Shown in pieces: positions 8,454-16,874 of a stretch of DNA of 64,000 bases (positions are counted from its first letter, which is position 1; each line of letters begins with the position of its first letter). Position numbers and translations under genes: made by a program. A model generated the notes under the pieces. It saw only the letters and a list, made by a program, of their open reading frames with translations, was not told where the DNA came from and did not search any database. The stretch is from NCBI RefSeq assembly GCF_022568775.1, contig NZ_JAKZHW010000001.1, positions 1,116,001-1,180,000 of the forward strand. The letters run 5' to 3'. Source of the DNA: Sphingomonas telluris (lineage in GTDB: Bacteria > Pseudomonadota > Alphaproteobacteria > Sphingomonadales > Sphingomonadaceae).

Positions 8454-9298
8454 GCGCCGGCTTTCGCGGACCAGATCCACGCTGCGGCCGGGAACGAGAC
8501 TCTCCCGCCGTCGTGATGCTGCTCGATCAGGGTGCGCATTCGATCGAGGGCGTCGCTGCGCTCTTGCTTAGAAGGTGATTCCAGAAGGCGCGCGGACGGG
8601 CCCAGTTCGCTGAAGAAGCCGAGAGCGTGGTCGACGGCATCTGCGCCCTGACCCGCCACATAGTTGAAGCGAACGTCGTGCAGGTCGCTCTCTACCCAGC
8701 CGGAGGCGGCGAAGATGTCGCGGACGTAAGCGGGATCGGCGAATGCGAAGCCGCTTGGCTCTCTGCCGGGTGCGGGCAGTTCGCGATCCGCGACCGCGCA
8801 CGCCAAGGCTGAGGCCCACGGATTCGACTCCCAGCTCTGGAAGCATGAGAAGACCAGGGAGGCTCCGGTCGTGGCAGCCGAACGGAAGCTTCCAAACGCC
8901 TGCACCGGGTCGTCGAAGAACATGGTTCCGTGCCGAGAGAAGAAGAGGTCGAACGGCCCTTCGCTTCGGGCGACCACCTCTGCATCGCCTTCGACGACAC
9001 GGACGTGGGGCAAATCGACAGCACGCTGACGAGCGATGCCGGCCAGTTCGGATGAAACGTCGCAGGCGACGATCTCCGCGTCAGGCAAGGCCGCGGCGAC
9101 CTCCAATGCAGTAGAACCTGGACCACAGCCGATTTCGAACGCCCTGACGGCCCCCGGTGCGCTCTCCTTCACCGCGGCGAGGAGGTAGGGAGCGAGGCCG
9201 GCGAGACCCGCATCCGTGTCGCGCCAGCGTCTCGCCCAGACCGACCCGCTCCTGGTCGCCCACTGCGAAACGCCCGCCGCGAGGTTTGCGTCCGTCAT
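8450..9298 (-). CDS. Class I SAM-dependent methyltransferase
   Basis: A 282-residue Rossmann methyltransferase with motif I FEIGCGPGSTALEVA (residues about 54-68), the acidic ribose-binding residue in IVACDVSSEL, then VRVVEGDAE and LFFSRHGTMFF. It resembles trans-aconitate or SmtA-like small-molecule methyltransferases; the substrate is unknown. I use the ATG at 9298, which overlaps the stop of the upstream M24 peptidase; the open frame extends 47 residues into that gene without support. The two form a likely operon. Its TAG stop is one half of the shared CTAG at 8450-8453. Confidence 0.85.
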   Translation of the reverse strand: MTDANLAAGVSQWATRSGSVWARRWRDTDAGLAGLAPYLLAAVKESAPGAVRAFEIGCGPGSTALEVAAALPDAEIVACDVSSELAGIARQRAVDLPHVRVVEGDAEVVARSEGPFDLFFSRHGTMFFDDPVQAFGSFRSAATTGASLVFSCFQSWESNPWASALACAVADRELPAPGREPSGFAFADPAYVRDIFAASGWVESDLHDVRFNYVAGQGADAVDHALGFFSELGPSARLLESPSKQERSDALDRMRTLIEQHHDGGRVSFPAAAWIWSAKAGA

Positions 9299-10563
9299 GA
9301 GGGCGGTCCGAACGGATCGTCGATGCTTGGCGGAGGTGAGGTGAAGAACTTGGGGCCCGCTTCGGTCATGTGCCAGCAGTCCTCGATACGGACGCCGAAC
9401 TTGCCGGGAATGTAGATACCGGGCTCGTTCGAAAAGCACATTCCGGGGGCCAGGGGCGTGGTCTCGCCGTGCACGAGGTTGACCGGCTCGTGGACCTCCA
9501 TCCCGATGCCGTGCCCAGTCCGGTGAGACGTGCCCGGTAGCTTGTAGCCCGGACCGTAGCCCCAGCTTTCGTAGGTGCGGCGCACTGCGTCATCGACGCT
9601 TCCTGCCGGTGCTCCGACCTTCGCGGCGGCCATGGCGATCTGCTGGCCGCGATGGACCTGGTCGAAGACCTTGCGCTGCTCGGGAGTTGGATCGGCGCCG
9701 AACACGAACGTGCGCGTGATGTCGGCCTGGTAGCCGTGGACCGAGCAGGTGCAGTCCATCAGCACGATATCGCCGCGCTTGACCACGTGCGGCTTCTTGC
9801 TGCCGTGCGGATAAGCCGATGCTTCGCCGATCAGAGCGAGGCCGGGATCATAGACACCGCCGAGCTTCTCCTGGGCGGCGGCGATCAGTGCGTCGATATC
9901 GGCGCCCGTCATCCCTTCCTTCGTTCGCTCGCCCGCGTAGCGCATCGACGCCAGCATGATGTCGTTGGCGGCCTGCAGCAGGGCGAGTTCGGCGGGCGTC
10001 TTGATCATCCTGAGCTGGCGAACGACCGGATTGGCGCTCACGATGGATGCCGACGGCAGCTGCCGCTTCAGGCGATCCTCGATCCAGAAGCGATTGGTTT
10101 CCTCGAAGCCGACGGGCTGGTTGGCAACGCCGCATTCCTTGAGGAAGTCGGCAACGAGCTTGAGCGGCTCCTCATCCTCCTGCCAGGTGCGGATCTCCGC
10201 GGGCACGAGGAGCATTTCCTCGATGGAAGGCTTCTCGAAGAAAGGCGTAACGATAATCGGGTCGCCCTGCGCCGGGATGACCACGCCGGTCAGCCGTTCG
10301 CTGCGCCACCACTGGATGCCCGTGAAGTAATCAAGGCTGGGGCCGGACTCGACGAGCACAGCGCCGATCCCATTGCGCTGCATAAGCTCCCTCGCCCGTG
10401 CGAGCCGCGCCATGCGCTCCTCGCGGCTGATCGGCGGCGGAAGCTTGACCGGCTTGAAATCGGACTGCGCGGCGTGAAGGATGCTCGGGGGGAGCGCGGC
10501 CGATGCAGCGAGTGCTCCCGCTCCCTTCATCATCCACCGGCGTGTGAGCGTCATTCCGGCCAT
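9295..10563 (-). CDS. Tat-exported M24 family metallopeptidase (Xaa-Pro aminopeptidase-like)
   Basis: A 422-residue protein starting with a twin-arginine signal (TRRWMMKGAGALAASAAL, Arg pair at residues 8-9) cut near ILHAAQS. A creatinase-type N-terminal domain is followed by the pita-bread catalytic domain. Metal ligands of the family are visible: Asp in VLMDCTCS and GYQADITRTF, His in RTGHGIGMEVHEP, Glu in SNEPGIYIPG and RIEDCWHMT. It would be exported folded and cleave X-Pro peptides or a related substrate in the periplasm. The ATG at 10563 follows an AGGGGGA ribosome site; a second ATG three codons later is possible. The reading frame continues into the methyltransferase by a four-base overlap. 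Confidence 0.9.
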   Translation of the reverse strand: MAGMTLTRRWMMKGAGALAASAALPPSILHAAQSDFKPVKLPPPISREERMARLARARELMQRNGIGAVLVESGPSLDYFTGIQWWRSERLTGVVIPAQGDPIIVTPFFEKPSIEEMLLVPAEIRTWQEDEEPLKLVADFLKECGVANQPVGFEETNRFWIEDRLKRQLPSASIVSANPVVRQLRMIKTPAELALLQAANDIMLASMRYAGERTKEGMTGADIDALIAAAQEKLGGVYDPGLALIGEASAYPHGSKKPHVVKRGDIVLMDCTCSVHGYQADITRTFVFGADPTPEQRKVFDQVHRGQQIAMAAAKVGAPAGSVDDAVRRTYESWGYGPGYKLPGTSHRTGHGIGMEVHEPVNLVHGETTPLAPGMCFSNEPGIYIPGKFGVRIEDCWHMTEAGPKFFTSPPPSIDDPFGPPS

Positions 10564-10639
10564 CTCTTCCCCCTGTCGATCGGGACAAGTGTTGCATGCC
10601 GCCGCAGCTTCGGCCAGCACGCCCGCGAAAGATCACCAA

Positions 10640-11911
10640 ATGTTCGAATCGGCTTTCCAGGACGGGGTGAAGCGCCCCGGCACGCGCGAGATGACGGCCA
10701 TGCTCGCCGGGCTCATGGCGCTCAACGCCTTCGCGATCGACGCGATGATCCCGGCCCTTCCGGACATCGGCCGCTCGCTGAACGTCGCGGAGGAGAACGA
10801 GCGGCAGTTGGTCGTGATCGCCTACTTTCTGGGGTTCGCCTCCACGCAGCTGTTGTGGGGACCGCTGGCGGACCGGTTCGGACGGAAGCCGATCCTGGCC
10901 TGCGGCGTCATCCTCTACGGTATCTTCGCCTTTCTCTGCGCCTTTGCCGGCAGCTTTCCGCTGCTCATAGCGGGGCGAGTGGCGATGGGCGCCTCGGCCG
11001 CCGTTACACGCGTGCTCGTCGTGGCGATGGTTCGCGACCTTTTCGAGGCCGAAGCCATGGCTCGAGTCATGAGCCTCGTCTTCATGGTCTTCATGCTCGT
11101 CCCGGTGCTCGCTCCGAACATCGGGCAGTTGATCCTTCTGTTCGCCCCGTGGCGCGCGATCTTCCTGGTCCTTGGCGGCTATGCGTTCCTCATGCTCGCC
11201 TGGTCGTGGCTGCGCCTGCCCGAGACGCTGCATCCGGAGTTCCGGCGGAAGCTCGACTGGCGCGAGATCAGTTCCGCCGTGGCCGAGACCGTCCGGGACC
11301 GGCAGTCCCTCGGATACACGCTTGCTGTCACGATCAGTTTTGCGGGCCTGGTCGCCTACATCAGCTCGATCCAGCAAATCGTCTTTGACGCCTTCCACGA
11401 AGGCCGCTTCATCGGCCTCGTGTTCGCTGCGATTGCCGCGCCGATGGCGCTGGCATCGTACATGAACTCGCGCGTGGTCGGGCGCTTCGGTTTGAGGCGG
11501 GTCGGTCACAGCGCAGCCGCGGCCTTCGCGCTGGTGACCGCCGTGCACGCTATCATCGCTTTGGCAGGCTTTGAGTCGCTTCCGGTGTTCATCGGCATGC
11601 AGGCGCTGACCATGTGCTGCTTCGCCTTCACCTCATCGAATCTCGGCACATTGGCGATGGAAAATATGGCGCCCATCGCCGGCACAGCGTCGTCCGTGCA
11701 GGGCGTCGTTGGTACGATCGGCGCGGCACTTCTGGGCTTCGTTATCGGACAACAGTTCGACGGGACGGCCACGCCCTTCGTGGTCGGCACAGCTCTCTGC
11801 GCAACGGGCGGCTTCCTGGTGATCGTGCTCACGGAGCCGACGCGGCTATTCGAACGACTGAACGCGGACGAGAAACCGGACTCGTCCGGGCTCACCGAGG
11901 ATCTCGCTTAA
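10640..11911 (+). CDS. MFS drug-resistance exporter, Bcr/CflA-like
   Basis: A 423-residue, twelve-helix major facilitator with the DHA1 signatures of Bcr/CflA proteins: MALNAFAIDAMIPALPDIG in helix 1, the loop 2-3 motif LLWGPLADRFGRKPIL, and the helix 4-5 region RVAMGASAAVTRVLVVAMVRDLF. Family members expel bicyclomycin, chloramphenicol or other small molecules by proton antiport. The ATG at 10640 was chosen because it gives a normal short cytosolic N-terminus. It is divergent from the M24 peptidase and converges on recA; the hairpin at 11921-11953 separates the two transcripts. Confidence 0.88.
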   Translation: MFESAFQDGVKRPGTREMTAMLAGLMALNAFAIDAMIPALPDIGRSLNVAEENERQLVVIAYFLGFASTQLLWGPLADRFGRKPILACGVILYGIFAFLCAFAGSFPLLIAGRVAMGASAAVTRVLVVAMVRDLFEAEAMARVMSLVFMVFMLVPVLAPNIGQLILLFAPWRAIFLVLGGYAFLMLAWSWLRLPETLHPEFRRKLDWREISSAVAETVRDRQSLGYTLAVTISFAGLVAYISSIQQIVFDAFHEGRFIGLVFAAIAAPMALASYMNSRVVGRFGLRRVGHSAAAAFALVTAVHAIIALAGFESLPVFIGMQALTMCCFAFTSSNLGTLAMENMAPIAGTASSVQGVVGTIGAALLGFVIGQQFDGTATPFVVGTALCATGGFLVIVLTEPTRLFERLNADEKPDSSGLTEDLA

Positions 11912-11920
11912 GCCAAAGAA

Positions 11921-11953
11921 GACCGCCGCGCGAGCTGTCCTCACGCGGCGGTC
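11921..11953. terminator. Bidirectional hairpin between the exporter and recA
   Basis: GACCGCCGCG (11921-11930) pairs perfectly with CGCGGCGGTC (11944-11953) across a 13-base loop. Read on the minus strand the stem is followed by TTCTTTGG, a weak U-run suited to ending recA transcription. On the plus strand the following CAATTCTG is poorer in T. Confidence 0.75.
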
Positions 11954-11973
11954 CAATTCTGAAGAGCTAGAAA

Positions 11974-13056
<1,083 letters not shown>

Positions 13057-13106
13057 GCTATTCATCCCCTCGTCAACGGGCGTCCGAGCGCCGCCCCCAT
13101 ATTCTT

Positions 13107-13135
13107 TTTGTACATGCTTTGTTCCGTGAGAACAA
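13107..13135 (-). promoter_or_regulatory. Predicted recA promoter
   Basis: On the minus strand TTGTTC (13135-13130) and TACAAA (13112-13107) are 17 bases apart, a plausible sigma-70 -35/-10 pair. The -35 element overlaps the downstream half of the LexA box, so bound LexA would block RNA polymerase. Confidence 0.6.
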
Positions 13136-13144
13136 GAGGGGAAC
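13130..13144 (-). promoter_or_regulatory. LexA (SOS) box of recA
   Basis: The minus strand reads GTTCCCCTCTTGTTC, an exact match to the alphaproteobacterial LexA operator GTTC-N7-GTTC. It lies 74 bases before the recA ATG and overlaps the predicted -35 element. LexA repression of recA is well established in this class. Confidence 0.88.
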
Positions 13145-13274
13145 TAGTCTTAGTAAAGTCAGTAAAGTCACGGAGAGCCGGCCCTTTGCCGAGACTTTTG
13201 GACCTGGACTTGATCGCCGACAGGTGGGAAGTCGCGAATGGGCCAGGTCACCGCGCACCCATCTCACTCGAAAT
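13145..13274. other. Gap between the recA control region and the hydrolase gene
   Basis: No gene is seen here. It holds a tandem nine-base repeat, AGTAAAGTC twice at 13152-13160 and 13161-13169, immediately upstream of the LexA box as seen from recA. This could be an accessory operator or chance. The rest shows no hairpin or promoter I would defend. Confidence 0.4.
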
Positions 13275-14072
13275 CTATTTTGAAAGAGCGGCAAGCGCGT
13301 CGCTCATCGCCTCGTGAAGGGCGGTCGTGTGATAGATGTCGTTGTGCCCGACTCCTTCGATTGTCCTGTCGAAGACAAGGTTCGGCACCCGGCGACGGAG
13401 CGCATCCGTCCGCCGGCCCGGGATCAAAGTGTCCCTGCCCGCCGCGATGATGGCGACCGGCGCGTCGACGCGGCGCAGGCTGCCCGCGGCATCGATTTGC
13501 TCATGGAAGACCATTCCGATCGGGAGCCAGGGACAATGGCCCTGCGCGACCGCTTTTAGAGAGTCGAAGGGCGTCACCAGAATGAGTCCATCGAGATGAC
13601 GCTTTTCCGCCAGGCTCGCCGCAACGCCGCTTCCGATACTGAAGCCGACGGCGATCGTCCGCTGCGGCTTCACGCGGGCAGTCGCGGCGTCATAGATCAG
13701 CGGGGCGTCCGCCATCAGCGCTTCGGTCGAAGGCGAGCCGGTCGACGGCGCATATCCCCGATAGTGGAACGCGACGATGTGCGCTTCGGGATAGACCTCG
13801 CTGAGGTAATCGGCGGCGTCCGCCGAGTTCCAGGCATTGCCCGCGAAGGCCACAATCAGGAGCCGCTCGCCGCCATCCCGCGAAGGCGGGATGTGAACGC
13901 CCTGCAGCCGATAGCCGTCGGGCGTGTTCAGGCTGAGGCGCTGCGTGCCGTGCGGCAGCGGACCCGGACGGCCGACCATGTGGGTCGGAAAGAGGATGCG
14001 GTTCTGGAAAAGCGACACGACCAACGCGAAGATAAGGAACAGGACAAGCCCGACCGTAACGAGCTTGATCAC
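13275..14072 (-). CDS. Membrane-anchored alpha/beta hydrolase
   Basis: A 265-residue protein with one N-terminal membrane helix (LVTVGLVLFLIFALVVSLF) and an alpha/beta-hydrolase domain. The nucleophile serine is in GFSIGSGVAASL, the acid Asp in IIAAGRDTLIPG and the His in GVGHNDIYH; HYRGYAPSTGSPS resembles the BEM46-like group. It probably acts on an ester or acyl substrate at the periplasmic face; the substrate is unknown. It lies 10 bases downstream of the response regulator on the same strand, so co-transcription with cckA and that regulator is possible. No link in function is evident. Confidence 0.85.
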   Translation of the reverse strand: MIKLVTVGLVLFLIFALVVSLFQNRILFPTHMVGRPGPLPHGTQRLSLNTPDGYRLQGVHIPPSRDGGERLLIVAFAGNAWNSADAADYLSEVYPEAHIVAFHYRGYAPSTGSPSTEALMADAPLIYDAATARVKPQRTIAVGFSIGSGVAASLAEKRHLDGLILVTPFDSLKAVAQGHCPWLPIGMVFHEQIDAAGSLRRVDAPVAIIAAGRDTLIPGRRTDALRRRVPNLVFDRTIEGVGHNDIYHTTALHEAMSDALAALSK

Positions 14073-14082
14073 GGTTGGATGC

Positions 14083-14436
14083 TTACTGGGCGAAGGCCGC
14101 TTCGAGAGCCGGGGTGACCCGATCGACGGTATAGGGCTTTTCGATCACCGGAACGTTGGCGAATTCCGCGGGCGGCGGATCGACGTGCCCGCCGGTCGCG
14201 AGCACAAACGGGATCTGCTTGTCGCGCAAGCGCTCGGCAACGGGCCAGACGCTTTCTCCCTTCAGGTTCACGTCGAGGATCGCGACATCGAACCCGCCCT
14301 TGTCGGCTTCTACGAGGGCATCGCCCACGGACTCGCACGTCGCACGCACAGAATGACCGAGCGACTCCAGAAAGTCCTCGAGCATCATCGCGATGAGTGG
14401 CTCGTCCTCTACAACCAGGATGCTACGCTGCCCCAT
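14083..14436 (-). CDS. Single-domain response regulator, FAT GUY-like
   Basis: A 117-residue receiver domain with no output domain. The acidic pocket is in VVEDEP (residues 10-12), the phosphoacceptor is Asp55 in AILDVNL, the switch Thr is Thr81 and the conserved Lys is Lys100 in IEKPY. The sequence around Thr81, PFVLATGGH, resembles the FAT GUY motif of alphaproteobacterial single-domain regulators that work with HWE or HisKA2 kinases in the general stress response; that link is inference. The start at 14436 follows AGGGAAAT. It lies 48 bases downstream of cckA, so a phosphotransfer link to CckA should also be considered. Confidence 0.88.
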   Translation of the reverse strand: MGQRSILVVEDEPLIAMMLEDFLESLGHSVRATCESVGDALVEADKGGFDVAILDVNLKGESVWPVAERLRDKQIPFVLATGGHVDPPPAEFANVPVIEKPYTVDRVTPALEAAFAQ

Positions 14437-14484
14437 ATTTCCCTGCGATAAGCTGAGGTTCGTCCGGAGCAAAGCCCCTAATTG

Positions 14485-16857
14485 TTAAGACGGAGTAAGA
14501 GCCTTGCGCGCCGCCTCGGCAAGCTCCTGCACCGAGAACGGCTTGGGGAGGAAAGCAACCTTGTCGATGTCGATGGATTTGCGAAGTTGTTCTTCCGCGT
14601 AGCCGGACATGAAAAGGACAGGCAGATCGGGCCGCGTCTTGCGCGCTTCGCGAACCATCGTCGGTCCATCCATCTCCGGCATGACGACGTCGCTGATCAG
14701 CAAAGCGAATTCCTCGCCGCGGTCCAGGATCTCCAGCGCTTCCTGACCATTGTTGGCCGTGACCACCGAATAACCGTGGCGAGTGAGCGCCCGCTCGGCC
14801 ACGGTCCGAACCATCGGTTCGTCCTCGACGAGCAGCACGGTACCCGTGCCCCAAAGTTCGTTGTGGCCTTCCTTGCCTCGGCGGGTCGGCTTGGGTGCTT
14901 CCTCCGCGCCGTGGACCGGCAAGTAGATGACGAAGCGGGTTCCCTCGTCGACCTTGGAGTCCGCGAAGATGAAACCCCCGGACTGCTTGACGATACCGTA
15001 AACGGTGGAGAGGCCGAGGCCCGTTCCCTTGCCCACTTCCTTGGTCGTGAAGAAGGGCTCGAATACCTTGCCGAGGACGCTCGCGGGGATGCCGCAGCCG
15101 GTGTCGCTGACCGACAGCGCCGTATAATCCGCGACCGGCAGGATCTCGGAGCCGAGCTCCGCGACCTGATCCGCACGCACGGCGTAGGTCTGGATGGTCA
15201 GCGTTCCGCCGCCCTGGTTCGCCATGGCGTCCCGCGCATTGACCGCGAGGTTGATGATCACCTGCTCGAGCTGGCCCGGGTCGGCGCGGATCGGGCCAAG
15301 ACCGCGGCCGTGCTTCACGACCAGAACCGTGGTCTCGCCGAGCAGGCGCTTCAGGAGGTGGGAGACTTCCGACACGACGTCCGGAAGCTGAAGGACCTGC
15401 GGGCGCAACGTCTGCTGGCGAGAGAAAGCGAGCAGCTGTCGCGTCAGTCCCGCCGCGCGGTTCGAGTTCGACTTGATCTGTTGGATATCGTCGTAGTCGC
15501 TGTCGCCCGGAGTGTGCCGCATCAGCATGAGGTCGCAATGACCGATGATTGCGGTCAGGATGTTGTTGAAGTCGTGCGCAACGCCGCCCGCGAGCTGGCC
15601 GACCGCCTGCATCTTGGTCGCTTGCGCGATCTGCCGCTTGAGCTTCGCTTCCTCGCTATTGTCCTTGAGCAGCAGGAGCACCGCCGCATCGCCAAGCCCG
15701 CGAAGGCCACCGATGGTGAGCGCGACGGGCTCCCTGGGATCGCGAGCCAGACGCACTGCGATATCGCCCGACGTAGCCGGTCCGCGCGCATTTCGGCGGA
15801 CGGCGTCCGCGACGGCGGCCTTGTCTTCCTTCACGACGAGGTCGCCGGGATAGACGAGTTTGGAATTGCCCTTGATGCCGGCGGCGCCGCGGAACGCCTG
15901 GTTCATCGTCAGGAACCGGCCGTCGCGGTCGACGAGCGCGAGTCCGATCGGAAGCATGTCCAGCAGGGCTTGAAGGTTCGACGAACTGCTCGATGCCTCC
16001 GAACTGTCGAATAGCATGAACGTGCCTACGCCATTCGGCTGTCCGGGGTGGACCGGAACGTGCACAGCGCGCATCGCCGTTCCAGACTCACCCTCCGCGA
16101 CAAGACGAAAGAGACCGTCTTCGCCCACCTCTACCAACTCGTTGAAACGCAGATTTTCGTCAGCGTGACCCGTAGGGACCGCGCGGTCCGCAAACAGCTT
16201 GTTCGCCGCGAGCAAACGCCCTTCCCCATCCACCACGGCGGCGAGGAGCCCGGCCCGCGTCAGCCGCTCACCGGTCGGACCCGAAATGCCCTGGATGGTC
16301 AGCGCCAGGGGGTCCGCTGCAGGCGCGCTCGGGAAGCGCCAGATGAGCATGTCGTTGCGAATGCCGGCGCGCTGGACCTCGATGGCCGCTGATCCGGCGA
16401 GCGTAGCGACATTGGCGGCGCAGCCCGCCCCGTCCCGCCAGGCCATGGAAACCGCTGCCAGCAGCGATTGCCCGGATTCATCGTCGGCAGGAAGGTTGAG
16501 CGGCGGCACCGCATCGAAGCGGTCGCGATATGCCTCATTGGCGGCGAGGAGCGCGCCCTCGGTCGAGGTGATCGCGGCCGGTCCATCGCACAGTGCGAGG
16601 GCGGCACCGACAAGCGCATAGTCGGGACCTGCGACGAGCGTGCTCGCGTCGGAGGCGACACTCGGCTTCCGGACCGCAAGTCCGCCTGCGACCGCACCAA
16701 CCAGCGCGAGCGCGATCAGCACCATCGCGGGAATCGGACCGAAGAGGAACCAGACAGCCGCCGCGCTCAGCGTAGCGGCTGCAGCAAGCGCCGGGAGCAG
16801 CAAGCGATCCCCGTCCAGCGGACGGTCCGCAATCGCCGGCAACTCCTGGTGCAGCAT
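14485..16857 (-). CDS. cckA: Cell-cycle hybrid histidine kinase CckA
   Basis: A 790-residue hybrid kinase. Two membrane helices (about 19-39 and 41-62) are followed by PAS-like regions (about 80-400), the dimerisation domain with phospho-His428 in AVGQLAGGVAHDFNN, an ATPase domain (RADPGQLEQVIINLAVNARDAM, DTGCGIP, GTGLGLSTVYGI) and a C-terminal receiver with Asp723 in LLISDVVMPEMDG. The domain order, length and the text around His428 match CckA, which phosphorylates CtrA and CpdR through ChpT and switches between kinase and phosphatase with cell-cycle position and cyclic di-GMP. AGGGGAAC precedes the ATG. A stand-alone receiver gene follows, and rcdA, another CtrA-circuit gene, lies 9 kb away. 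Confidence 0.93.
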   Translation of the reverse strand: MLHQELPAIADRPLDGDRLLLPALAAAATLSAAAVWFLFGPIPAMVLIALALVGAVAGGLAVRKPSVASDASTLVAGPDYALVGAALALCDGPAAITSTEGALLAANEAYRDRFDAVPPLNLPADDESGQSLLAAVSMAWRDGAGCAANVATLAGSAAIEVQRAGIRNDMLIWRFPSAPAADPLALTIQGISGPTGERLTRAGLLAAVVDGEGRLLAANKLFADRAVPTGHADENLRFNELVEVGEDGLFRLVAEGESGTAMRAVHVPVHPGQPNGVGTFMLFDSSEASSSSSNLQALLDMLPIGLALVDRDGRFLTMNQAFRGAAGIKGNSKLVYPGDLVVKEDKAAVADAVRRNARGPATSGDIAVRLARDPREPVALTIGGLRGLGDAAVLLLLKDNSEEAKLKRQIAQATKMQAVGQLAGGVAHDFNNILTAIIGHCDLMLMRHTPGDSDYDDIQQIKSNSNRAAGLTRQLLAFSRQQTLRPQVLQLPDVVSEVSHLLKRLLGETTVLVVKHGRGLGPIRADPGQLEQVIINLAVNARDAMANQGGGTLTIQTYAVRADQVAELGSEILPVADYTALSVSDTGCGIPASVLGKVFEPFFTTKEVGKGTGLGLSTVYGIVKQSGGFIFADSKVDEGTRFVIYLPVHGAEEAPKPTRRGKEGHNELWGTGTVLLVEDEPMVRTVAERALTRHGYSVVTANNGQEALEILDRGEEFALLISDVVMPEMDGPTMVREARKTRPDLPVLFMSGYAEEQLRKSIDIDKVAFLPKPFSVQELAEAARKALTPS

Positions 16858-16874
16858 GTTCCCCTAGCGTCTCC

